This document shows, piece by piece, positions 12,101-21,529 of a DNA stretch of 64,000 nt. How positions within the stretch are numbered: position 1 is the first letter of the stretch; each line of letters begins with the position of its first letter. Both the position numbers and the translations under genes were made by a program. Below the pieces are notes generated by a model. It worked only from the letters and a program-made list of their open reading frames with translations. It was not told where the DNA came from and did not search any database. The stretch is from Sabethes cyaneus. Its lineage: Eukaryota > Arthropoda > Insecta > Diptera > Culicidae. The stretch covers positions 194,396,411 through 194,460,410 of the forward strand of contig NC_071354.1 in assembly GCF_943734655.1 (NCBI RefSeq), read 5' to 3'.

Positions 12101-14572
12101 ACCATTCTCAATACAGACACCATTGACAGGCGAAACCGGATGCTGGCGGAAGTAGGTTCCTCCCAGTTTCACTCCGATACCACTACTGCAACTAATCGTG
12201 TCACCACTAACGATAGAATGTCACTAGCTGCGAATATTATTTTCACTAACGAGCGGGGAACCCTGCTGCTAGATGTACTTTTTTCTGCTTAATCTATCCA
12301 GTTCTATTACATCCCCTAACTACATGTTGTACTTTCACTTTTACTTTAGTCTTTCTGTGATTTGTGTTTCATGTTGAAAATTTGTTGCGATTTATGTTTT
12401 CTTAATTTTGGCTTGTTGTATCTGATTCCTATAGGAGGAGAGCCGAAGAAAATTGGAATATCAAAAGGAGCTTATCAAGCAGATCGAGGAAAAGCGGAAG
12501 GAGGTTGAAAGGCTGAGGGAAAAAGAAAAGTTGGAAGAAGAGATGCTTACCAGGTAGGTTGGATTGGCTGTGAATAAGATTCAATTGTTTCAAACAATTT
12601 TTAAGACTGTTGAAAGTAAGTTAATTTAAATCCAAAGTTGATAATCTGAAGCTATCGAGGACCTTATTAGTTGTTAAAGGTTCTACTTAGCCACTTGTTC
12701 CATAAGTCTGAAAAAAACTGCTTTTTCACACTATCACTGTCACATTTTCCATCAACAGTCGCTTGGAGCAACAGCTTAAAACAATGCAGCTGGAAGAAGA
12801 ACTTGAACGAGAGAAGATTCGTAGTGAAAAGGTATGGCATGTTTAAAACTTCATTACAAACCTCACATTAATTCAAACTGCAATTCTAGGTTCGGGTTGC
12901 CAATGAACAGAATCACATTCGACGGTTACAGCTGCTCTCAAAATTAGAAAACGACCACAAAGTGTTCAATCCACACGACGAGCACCGGAAGACGTTGTCC
13001 GAAAACGGAAAGGAAGTTTACATTGACCAACATCAGCAGCAGCAGCAGAAAGCGGCAGCAAAAGATAAAGTCTACCGTTACTTTAGCAATTCGGCACAAA
13101 ACGATAAACCGTCCAGCTTTGCATCTTCCAGTATTTCTTCCGAGCTGGATTATGATTCTTCCAGTGAGTCTCTGCGACCTTACGAGCGATATCAGTATTG
13201 CAAAAAGTGCCGTGGTGACATCGATCGATCGTTTCTACCTCGAACTGGACCGAGTCACAGTCGTCATCATGGTCATAAACACCAGCAGCAAGAGCAGCAA
13301 CATCGGGGGACACCTAAAATGACTCGCAAGGAAGAACACTGCGTCAACTGCCACAATCGGATTGAGAAATTATGCGCGAAGTGTGATCGCGTGTTAAAAC
13401 GTTCGCTAAAGCAAAACCTCTGCACGATTTGCCAGCAGGCACTGGAAAACAGCCGTGCTCAAAAGGAAGCACAATCCGAACTAAGAAGACAACGCAGTAA
13501 ATTGCTTCGCTCGATGGAAAAATTGGACGATTTTTACGACGATCAACCTACGTTGGAGGTCGAGAATCCTCCGCATCCTGCTTCCACCTCACCTCCAAAC
13601 CCGTACAAAATCATCGACATTCAATACCACGAAAGCGACAATGATCATGATCTAGCCGTGCTAAATCCGGTGATCGTCCGGAACAACTACAAAAAACCCT
13701 TCTCACTTAACATTGAAAAGGACTCGATCTTCCATCCCAGCAAAAAGACACCGGAACCCAAAGTGTCCGTTAACATCCGTAACGGTGAAGTTTTCGTGGA
13801 TAATAAACTGAACCCATCGGCCGGCAAACGTCCCTCAAGTCCACCGGCGGAACTCGGCCGCGACGATACCGACGATATTACCACCGACGAAATGGACGAA
13901 CGTATTTCCAAATATGTGAAGCATTACAATACCCTCTGGATGAAGCGTGGCATGCGCAAAAATAATCTCATCTCGCAGAAAAACGCACAAATTCCACCGT
14001 TGCAGGAACCGTTGCAGGGCAAGCCGCTGCTGCCTTCGCTTTCGCCACCGAAAGTGTACGTCAGCGATCGGGCAGACAACCTCAAGAGCGACGCCATGAA
14101 AATCACCGAAAAAAAGTGGGATGTAAGTTGATTCTCCTAAACCTGTTCGCTTCATAATTGTTTAAATTTGCCTTGTCTTCGCTTGAGCTCCTTCACTTCT
14201 TCACATTTTTCTTAAGCATTTTATCAATATATTCGATTTCCTCTCGCAGCTGAATTTTCTTTAAGAGAAAAAAGCAAGGTGAGCTGGTGTTACGCAAAAA
14301 CTGTTGCTTTTCAACGTTTTTCCCACTTTTCTTCATCACTGCAGTCACTGTATTCCGTACTTAGCACAACTTGTTAATAAATCATACCGAATCGAACAGC
14401 TTTCGATGTTTTTCCTTAAGTAATGCAGGCTCATTCCTTGCAGATTCCTGCCGTAGAACGGATTAAGATATCCCCCGGTTCGCCGCGCGTACTTACTCAG
14501 CTTGGAGCCATCCGAAAACAACTGCAACTTGAACAACTAGAAGCGGATAAGACCTTTGATAAAGGCTACTAA
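189..14572 (+). CDS. Coiled-coil protein with four CxxC pairs, CSPP1/CCDC66-like centrosomal candidate
   Basis: Seven coding exons join in frame with GT/AG borders: 189-599, 11416-11565, 11807-12151, 12435-12553, 12759-12831, 12890-14122 and 14444-14572, giving 819 residues and a TAA stop. The N-terminus is acidic, then charged (EQKHLLALERERFEAEK). Residues about 303-390 form a strong Glu/Lys/Arg coiled coil (KLEYQKELIKQIEEK). Four CxxC pairs lie at about 470/473, 517/520, 528/531 and 544/547, separated by a His/Gln-rich stretch. A conserved-looking C-terminus reads SPRVLTQLGAIRKQLQLEQ. The coiled-coil phrase and the C-terminal segment recall CSPP1/CCDC66 centrosome and ciliary proteins. That naming is from memory and moderate; the gene structure itself is strong. 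The exon 2 donor could instead lie after AAAAAT at about 11544, which is also in frame. Intron 1 is 10.8 kb and full of transposons. A role in microtubule or centriole biology is inferred. Confidence 0.82.
1684..1760. repeat. Short palindromic MITE-like hairpin
   Basis: The ends are imperfect inverted repeats of about 27 bp, beginning CTGCTGTGAATCGCAT on the left and CTGCCGTGAATCGCAT on the reverse complement of the right. They enclose about 20 bp. No clear target-site duplication is seen. It could form a stable hairpin. Confidence 0.45.
2671..2991 (+). mobile_element. 5'-truncated LINE tail with zinc-knuckle end and 15-bp TSD
   Basis: A 291-bp insertion (2686-2976) is flanked by the direct repeat TCATGGCCTGTAATA at 2671-2685 and 2977-2991. 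An open frame at 2686-2883 encodes the last 65 residues of a LINE ORF2. It includes a Cys-x2-Cys...His...Cys knuckle (CLHCGSHLSVEHVLTEC), as found at the C-terminus of I/LOA/R1/Jockey-group elements, and a TGA stop. An untranslated tail ends in CAAAC-type repeats. It is a dead-on-arrival copy. Confidence 0.8.
3190..3345 (+). repeat. Rep-X interspersed repeat, copy 1
   Basis: This stretch resembles two segments at about 54138-54300 and 54345-54510. Shared pieces include AGCGGTTTC, GATCGGAAAATCT and TAATGAAGCATTGTC. The family is unrecognised. An RTE-B fragment adjoins its right side. Confidence 0.4.
3346..3645 (-). mobile_element. RTE-B LINE 3' fragment
   Basis: Reverse-strand frames carry the C-terminal signature of this family (MPDDSAVKAVLFKNPTGTK, then RGAQRARWLDQVE). 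The upstream part is frameshifted. This is the region downstream of the reverse transcriptase in RTE-clade LINEs. It is a truncated pseudogene. Confidence 0.75.
3660..5860. other. Unassigned intronic sequence
   Basis: Only short open frames without recognisable domains are seen. The stretches at 3700-4100 and 4540-4850 are slightly more GC-rich than their surroundings and may be decayed transposon or old coding sequence. Neither was recognised. Confidence 0.3.
5870..6028. repeat. Candidate MITE with 13-bp terminal inverted repeats
   Basis: GTATCACCCTAAT at 5870-5882 is exactly inverted at 6016-6028. The 159-bp interior is AT-rich and non-coding. No target-site duplication was established. 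Confidence 0.3.
6241..6606 (+). repeat. Rep-D interspersed repeat, 5' part, copy 1
   Basis: It starts GCTGACCCGACAAACTTCG and shares long similarity with 45237-45978 and 52629-54003. That includes the ACTCCCCCCATTGCTTAGCC block and a run of degenerate TTTCGCxGAAxACC motifs. This copy lacks the 3' module found in the other two. The class is uncertain. Confidence 0.7.
6731..9565 (-). mobile_element. RTE-A LINE, near full-length, disrupted
   Basis: On the reverse strand this runs from endonuclease to 3' tail. The N-terminal apurinic-type endonuclease is recognisable by GTWNCRSLN, LQEVCW, GDFNAQVG and IDHVL. A linker follows, then reverse transcriptase with motif A (FKAAYDT), motif B (GLRQGDGLS) and motif C (FADDTD). 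After RT come KINTSKTKYMLA-type and RARWFDQVERDL segments. The 3' end is a (TAAG)n tail, seen as CTTACTTACTTACTTA at 6731-6747. The frame is broken in at least five places, so it is a pseudogene. In the RTE clade one ORF supplies endonuclease and reverse transcriptase for target-primed insertion. At its 5' side it abuts a plus-strand RTE-C piece. No TSD could be paired. Confidence 0.88.
9566..10420 (+). mobile_element. RTE-C LINE fragment, internally deleted
   Basis: Plus-strand frames show an RT entry segment (IYKKGHRLEFSNYRGITLLN) up to about 9830. A jump follows to the post-RT segment (VVDEFVYL, then NDVSREVERRIAAA), ending near 10400. The RT core is deleted and several stops are present. 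It is closest to the copy at 61594-62386. Confidence 0.7.
10430..11415. other. Unassigned distal part of intron 1
   Basis: AT-rich sequence with no recognisable coding potential or repeat, ending at the exon 2 acceptor. Confidence 0.4.
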
Positions 14573-14843
14573 AAACTACTTTAGGACAACAATCAAACTA
14601 GACTGGTACACCGAAGAGTTGCCTTGTTCTATGTGATTCTATTAAGTTTTTTTTAATTCTTTATTTTATGAGAACACAGTAGTAGGTAACAGAAAATACA
14701 AAAACAAATTAGTAATGGTAAATATTTTCTCTGCCAATCATCGAAAGAACTTTCAACGTTCCCTGAAAAAGCTTTATTTTCAAGACTTGATCTGTACACG
14801 AATAACTTCTAAAGCTCACCTTTCAACAATATGTTTTCGTTCC
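14573..14843. other. Shared 3' intergenic region of two converging genes
   Basis: 271 bp separate the stop codon of the coiled-coil gene (14570-14572) from that of NDUFS4 (14844-14846). The 3' untranslated regions of both genes must fit or overlap here. A minus-strand poly(A) signal is visible. None is clear on the plus strand. Confidence 0.6.
14773..14778 (-). promoter_or_regulatory. Candidate poly(A) signal of NDUFS4
   Basis: TTTATT on the plus strand reads AATAAA on the minus strand, 66 nt beyond the NDUFS4 stop codon. Confidence 0.5.
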
Positions 14844-15644
14844 CTATTTGGTAGAAACTCGAGTACGCTTGTTCCATGAAAAGTTGACACCATAATTCTT
14901 AACACGGCTCTTCTTCTCTGCCTCTGGTGCATCTATAAACCATCTCCAACCATTTTTCTCGCAGTGTACAATTGCTTCATCCGTTGAACCGAATTCCACA
15001 CGCATATTCGATAGTGGATCGCCTCTGTAGAAAAAAAACGCGAAAATTTAATCAATTTAACGGTGATAGGTACCGCAACAATGCACTTACGAGGAAGCCC
15101 ATCCCATTAGTGGATTCTCCCAGCGTTCGCGGTTGTCGAACTCGATACACCACTGATGGATGTTGTCGGTGCCGCTCTGCATAGCGTTTTTCGCCGGCAT
15201 GAAGATTCGCACGCGACGTTCCTTTACGTGTTCCTCCGGAACGCCCGTAATCGGCGCTAAATTCACCTAAAAATGAATCAAGTATAGATACTAAAATCAA
15301 AGAGCCATTGCAGGGTATTACCTTAGTTGGAACGGTGATAGTGCTGGCCAGTTTTTCCCTCTCGCGCTGCTGTTCATCGTCGGCAATGACTAATGAGGCT
15401 TCCATAATAGGAGCTTCTTTTTGCTTTCGAGGATCCTTTAAAGCGACCGATGTTGTTGAAAAGCAGGCCCGTGTCCTAGAAGTACACACATTGAGAATCG
15501 CTCGTGATTACACAACCAGTAGTGGTCGACAAAACTACACAGCTTTCCCATTAAACACATCTTTTCTCTTACTTCTAGTGAGTTAATATGCACTTACCAT
15601 GAAGTCACGCTGACTCGGGCGAGAGGTCTTAATAAGAGGCTCAT
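14844..15644 (-). CDS. NDUFS4: NADH dehydrogenase [ubiquinone] iron-sulfur protein 4, mitochondrial
   Basis: Four exons on the minus strand, all with GT/AG borders: 15644-15598, 15475-15322, 15266-15091 and 15024-14844. They encode 185 residues. The first ATG at 15644 opens a basic, hydrophobic N-terminus (MSLLLRPLARVSVTSWTRAC) expected of a mitochondrial presequence. The mature part carries the family's hallmark segments: ITGVPEEHV, RRVRIFMPAKNAMQSG, RERWENPLMGWASSGDPL and the C-terminal NYGVNFSWNKRTRVSTK. NDUFS4 is an accessory subunit of respiratory complex I, located in the peripheral arm near the NADH-oxidising module and needed for its stable assembly. The length fits the family (human about 175). 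The gene is compact, with introns of 55-122 bp in contrast to its neighbour, and looks intact. Confidence 0.96.
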
Positions 15645-15748
15645 TTTCCAGTCAAAATCAGCTATAGAATATCAAATCGATTTTGATTTTGACCCTAAAA
15701 TTGTAAAATTCACGTATCAAAGCAAAGGACGTCAAAGGCCAAAACAAA

Positions 15749-15944
15749 ATGTTGACAGTTCTGAAATTTTACACGGTTAATTTTAAAACACGTACTTGTA
15801 CGCAAGTTTTAGTACAAAGCAATTTATTGCTGGTGAGCAAAAACATTCCATATTCAGATTATCAACACTGTACTACATTGACTGACGGAGTTTTGGAGCT
15901 GCCACTTTTAAAAATTCATTCAACGTGTGAAGAAAAGCAATTTG
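15749..15944 (+). CDS. Unrecognised small open frame divergent from NDUFS4
   Basis: An ATG-started frame lies about 100 bp upstream of NDUFS4 on the opposite strand. A possible splice donor (CAATTTG/GTAAAG) follows at 15944/15945, just before a MITE at 15951. Unspliced, the frame runs on to 15967. No domain was recognised. A shared bidirectional promoter is conceivable, but the reading frame may be chance. Confidence 0.18.
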
Positions 15945-15950
15945 GTAAAG

Positions 15951-16121
15951 TTAGAGTGACTATATAGAGTAGCGACAATGTCAAAATTGGAATGATAATT
16001 ATCTGTCAGTGTCATTCTAATCGAGCAGACGACCAATCAAACGCGTATGCAGGAGAGAAAAAAAATAAGCATTGCATACTTTTGGGATGACATGTCGCCA
16101 CTCTGTATACAGTCACTCTAA
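15951..16121. repeat. MITE with about 32-bp imperfect inverted ends
   Basis: The left end TTAGAGTGACTATATAGAGT and the reverse complement of the right end TTAGAGTGACTGTATACAGA continue into GTGGCGACA. The 171-bp interior has no coding potential. Confidence 0.5.
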
Positions 16122-16416
16122 TGATCTGCAAAGTTAAACAATGTTTACATTTTTACACTCGAACAACAAACAATCATGGATGTTTCCACAGTAACTCCGT
16201 CAGGGCGAACTCGACGCTGCAATAAATGTTAAAAGATTGTGCCCACTTGTGCTCAATAACCGCCATTATCGCTCGTGGAAAGCTGGTTAGTCCGGACACA
16301 GACAAAATATTTAGATTACAAATAAACTCACCTTAACTGAACCAGGTGTTCTTCATATTAGAGGGGATTCATGGTAGTTATCTGAATGTACAAGATATCA
16401 TTTAACGCCGTCAAAG

Positions 16417-18045
16417 CTACTGTGCAGAGGTGGGCACCGCTAACCGGAATTTTAGCTTCGCTAACAGCTAATCCGCTAAATCAAAACATTAGCATCGATA
16501 ACCGCTGACCGCTAAATCAACCAACAATTTAGCGGAAGCTAGCGCTAACCGCTAACAGCTAAATTTGTTAGCACTGTAGAATCAGCATTACTTTGATAAG
16601 CGCTGATTTCGGCAATAAAAAAAATTTTTTATTTCAAAGGTCTAAGAAAAAATACCTGAGATAATTCCGTGCAAAGAATTGCAGGCATTCATGAAAAATG
16701 TTTGAAGAACATTACCGCTTAGCATATTATCACATTGAAAGGGTACAAAACATTTCCATGTTCCATGACATATTTTTGTAAAAGCTTTCCAAATAATATT
16801 TTCTCTGGATTGCTTAATAAAAAGTTACTTACATTTTGTTGGGTTTAAGCCTAGTATCCAGCTGAAAAGAAAATAGCTCAAGAAAAAATCATGGTATTTA
16901 CCGAAGAAATTTTGACAACTGCAAGGCAAGCAATTATCTGTCATTTTTTCTTGTGGTAATAATTGCGCCGGATATTATTCCGTACGGAAAAGTGACATTT
17001 CAATTCACTGGCATGTAAAACTGCGCCATCTGAGAGTAAAACAATATTTCTTGTGAGGTGCATACTGGTAGAGAAATCGCAAACGGAAAATCTTTTCTTC
17101 AGCATTTCTTGGCCTATCTTTTTGCCCATTTCTTTTCAGGTCGATACTAGGCTTTACACTTGAGCATTACCGGTAAGCATACCACATACCACATACATAA
17201 GCATACCGGTAAGCATCTAGTAAAAAATTTCAAGTTTTTAGTAAAAATGCAATGAAATCAGAATAAAAGGAATCAGAATCAGAAGGTAGAAAATGTGTAA
17301 AAAAATATTTTGTAAATAATTTTTCTTGGTTGTTGTAAAAACTTTATTGCGTTGAAATTTGCCCGAATACTTATGAATTTATAAAACGAGTGATGTTCGA
17401 GAGAAACGAAAAATCTCCCTTGATGTTTTCAGTGAATGTAGGAGACTTCGAAGTTTTTAAACATCGATTTATTTGAGTCCGCGTACAAAAGTAGTCCTCT
17501 ACGGACTTGAGACAGCAACTTTGTTTACGAAAGTGCACTTGCCGTATTTGAACGAAAGATGTTGCGGACTATTTTTGGCGGAGTACAAACGGATAGCGGA
17601 GAATGGCATAGGCGTATGAACCATGAGTTGTAGTCACTATCTGGACAAAGTTGGGAGACTACGGTGAGCCGGCCACATCGCAAGGATACCGAACGACTGT
17701 GCAGTAAAATCCGTTCTCTTCAAGAGCCCCACCGGCAACAGGAATAGAGGGACCAAACGAGTTAGATGGTTTGACCAGGTTGAAGCCGACTTGCATGTGT
17801 CGAGACGCGTAACAAATTGGAAACGAGTAGCCTAGGACCCAAAAGTACAATGGAGAGGAATTTTTGATACGGCAAGAGCCGGGGTGGCTCTTGGCTGGTA
17901 GAGTACGTACAAAAGTTTGGAATTTGGAATCCTTCGACCGAAGCCTGTGCGATATTTCTCACAAAATTTTCCTTCTGCCAAAATGTTAGCTGAGCTAATT
18001 AGCTGTTAGCGGATTAGCGGAATTGTGCCCACCTCTGCTACTGTG
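16417..18045. mobile_element. Non-autonomous hAT-like element with perfect 8-bp TSD
   Basis: The element body 16425-18037 begins CAGAGGTGGGCAC and ends with its exact reverse complement. It is flanked by the 8-bp direct repeat CTACTGTG (16417-16424 and 18038-18045). The short terminal repeat starting CAG and the 8-bp TSD are hAT superfamily signatures. Many sub-terminal copies of GCTAACAGCTAA-like motifs lie inside both ends. There is no transposase. The interior holds an RTE-B fragment at about 17480-17905. Confidence 0.85.
17480..17905 (+). mobile_element. RTE-B 3' fragment inside the hAT-like element
   Basis: Plus-strand frames, with stops, read VVLYGLETAT, then GRLR, AGHIARIPNDCAVKSVLFK and VRWFDQVEADL. 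The fragment ends with the family's 3' untranslated GAGCCGGGGTGGCTC motif. Confidence 0.75.
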
Positions 18046-18486
<441 letters not shown>

Positions 18487-18620
18487 CAATTTTGGCACAT
18501 ACCAGTTTGATAAGTTAGGCAATGCGCCCAACATAATGAAAATATGCGTAACGGAACATGAGTGAAACGAAATAGGATGTAGAAACATATTACATAACGT
18601 AACGTAATCTAAATCATATA

Positions 18621-18802
18621 CAGCCTGAATTCGTTAATTGGGCCACGACTGCACTCCAGTTGATTCGCTAATTGGACCGACTGACAATTGGTAGAAATTT
18701 CTAAACTCGAAAATTCCATACAATTTTGACATTCAAATTGTCACATAGCCCAATTAGCAAACACCCCATTAACGAACCACCAATTAACGAAACTTTTCTG
18801 TA
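18621..18802. repeat. Possible small MITE with TTCGTTAATTGG ends
   Basis: Copies of TTCGTTAATTGG or TTCGCTAATTGG occur in one orientation on the left and inverted on the right, with terminal CAG/CTG. Borders and TSD are unclear. Confidence 0.28.
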
Positions 18803-21118
18803 CTACATACTTGAACCACTGTCGAACTGACGTGACACGGGCGTTTCATTTTTGACTCACAAGATCTTGTAAGCAAACGACCACATACTTACAAGCGAAC
18901 GATCGCTTATGTCAAACACCAGAGCGATGTACAAAGATACGGGAGACAGATTTATGCAAAATTCAGTTTCTTTCACCGGAAATCTGTATGAATATCGGAA
19001 ATAAACCGGCAATTCTTTGTGTATTGCAAAAACAAAATATAAAGTAATTTTTACAAAGGGCTTTATGCATTCACTTGTGCTCCTGATGTGTTTTTATTTT
19101 TTCGTGTCGGTTACACATACACTCATCCCCCGCTAATATGAAAAACACCTCGTTCAGATCAGGCGAATTCATTTTAATCTGAATATTTGGTAACTCTATT
19201 CATTTTCACACACGCGCAAGGTGCGCACCCTATGAACTTGTTGTTTTGATTTGACGAAAACAAACGTTTTGAAAACATGTCGAATATGCGCGAATTCTTA
19301 ACATCCAGATTGTAGAAGAGAAAATTGGTTCGACAGTTTCAACTAAAATGGTCTATTTAGAGTACTGGAGAGAGATAAGTTGCATATGAGCTATATTGCC
19401 GAAGTTTCTGAGCAAGGGGAAACGTATTGAGATTTTTTGCATTTTTTTAATTTGCTCGGTCAACTTAACCGTCAACTGAGTATGACGCTTGATCAGTTTT
19501 TAATACCAACGGGGTTCAGATTAAATATGTTCAGATTAAAGAAGGTCATTCCAGCGGGGGTACACGGTAGTTAGTGAATGACATTCTACCAAACCTGTTC
19601 TCTACTTTTCCAAGATAAATAGTGATCCGTTGTGCAGATGGTGTTACTGTTTAACGTATTTTGATTCAAATTTTCGGACACAAGCTTTTTAAGCAAAATG
19701 TGTGAGATGTCATGTCGGTTCGTCGGTGTTTCAACTGTACGGAGAATAAAAATGTAGTTTCAACCATATTTATGGTTATTTTACGCACAAACAGAAATTT
19801 CATTTTGTTTCCAACTGGTATGTATACGATTAAAATAAAAATATTTATTGTTGTATCAATGTTGGATTCAAATTTGAAAATACTATACTTTTAATTTAAA
19901 ACTGTTATTCAAATAGAATTTTCTTTTGAAACAGCAATGTTTTCACGCTGTTTTATAAATATTGTCGAGGATTAAAGCAAAAACACTCCTTCAAGAAGAC
20001 TGGCTACTCTGCCAAAAGTCGAGAGGTAGTAACAGCAATGCTATCTGCCAAGTTAAAGTTGAACCAACACATACTAGTGTGAGTAAATTAGAATATGGAT
20101 GTACACAAATACGTATGCAATGTATTGCCACGCTCGCACACATTTATTCCCACCAATATATGTATACACATGCTTCAACTTTTGTCAGGAGGGGTGCGCT
20201 GTTGCATCTGTTACTCATCATTTGTATGGGCGTGAGGAAAAGATGCCAGTCTTCTTGATGGAATGTTTTTGCTTAAAGCAATAATTATTTTGTTTGAAAC
20301 AAGGGACTGGCAACCCTATCCCTACTCAATGTGTTTGACAGTAGCCAACATCTACTGCCGGCGTGGGTGTTATTTGCAAAAATCTGGCTAAGATTTGAAA
20401 ATACTACCCGTCTGCCAGCATACCGGCTTTGCAGAGTGAAACGAACAGAAAGTATAGCGGTGTCATGCTGTTTCATTTACGCAAATGGTTAGATGTTGAC
20501 TCCAAAAACATGGCTGCTTAGCAGGACCGTGGTTTGAAACCAAGTTTGAAACTAACTGGAATTTTTTCGTTCAGTGTGCAAAAGCAATACACTTGACGAT
20601 AATACGAACCACCCTGTCGTATTATTACCACAAGTGTACTAAAACTGGCATCACTTCGTACTGTCATTTAGCGACGCAAATGTTTACAAGTTTTGTTTAT
20701 TCTAGAGCACTGCTAAAATTACTCTGCTCTCTGGTGCACGCAACCCAGCCTATCATACACCTATCGTTCGTAACTTGATTGCGATTTTGTGGCAGCAAGA
20801 AAAAACCGTCTTCGATTGTGTTTGTTGTGCAGCAAGCCTGCAACCAGCTCTGCAATATACACGTTCGATTTAATTCCTTCGCGAGTGCCGACGGACAACT
20901 CCTACTAGGTTGGTTATCGCGTAGTGATTTCGACCCCGATATCATCTTGCAGAGTGTGAAGATTGCAGTATCCTTCATCCAAGTTAGATATTTGTCTGAT
21001 TCAATTTTCAACGCGACAGTGAATTCCCCGAAGCAGTCATCTTTTATTCCGTACGACGAGAGCGAGAGCTATTACCGACAGCTAGGTACTTTTACATCAG
21101 CAGTAAGAAAAAGTATCT
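18803..21118. other. Intergenic sequence with no supported gene
   Basis: AT-rich sequence with scattered short frames and one possible MITE listed separately. The frame at 20779-21123 lies directly upstream of, and overlaps, a putative TATA box and shows no domain. Confidence 0.35.
19127..19562. repeat. Possible MITE with CCCCCGCT ends
   Basis: CCCCCGCT near the left border is inverted as AGCGGGGG near the right. GTTCAGAT-type motifs also occur inside both ends. No TSD could be fixed. Confidence 0.28.
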
Positions 21119-21529
21119 TATAAAAACGAACCTCTTTTGGTCGCCTGTGGACTAAAAATCGAGAGTGGAAGTGCGGGAGGTACTATAGATTGCGAATGAA
21201 AGTGCAGTGAAAAGTGCAAATTTTGACCCCTTTCGAATTATAACGTGATATAATCAGCAGGGAAAGTTTTCAATCTATGCGTTGCCAAGTCTGTCCGTCC
21301 AGGCCCACTCACAGGATGTGAAATATTGATGTCAGAAAATGTCGAAAAGTTTGCTGGCGAATATTGCAGAAAAGGGTTGCATACATGAATAACTAACCAC
21401 AGAGTATCGGATTAAGATTTTGTCTGGCGCCAGTGAGCCGCGAAATTTCACGGTAAAGAAATTCGAAATATCTACCCCAAGGGAGGAGCCTGCAGCGGAA
21501 CGGGACGAAGTGGCAGTAGGACAGGACAG
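21119..21529 (+). promoter_or_regulatory. Putative TATA promoter and non-coding first exon
   Basis: TATAAAA at 21119-21125 is followed by about 400 bp that lack long frames. This has leader-like composition (AGTGCAGTGAAAAGTGCA) and ends at a good splice donor, GGACAG/GTAAAG (21529/21530). It would be the 5' untranslated exon of a plus-strand gene whose coding exons were not found in this window. It is an inference from composition and signals only. Confidence 0.28.

Noticed and set aside
15052..15489. Unspliced minus-strand frame as the NDUFS4 coding region
   Set aside because: It reads through introns. The spliced model restores the conserved C-terminus and an ATG with a mitochondrial presequence.
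20779..21123. 114-codon frame before the putative promoter
   Set aside because: No domain or splice support was seen, and it overlaps the putative TATA box.
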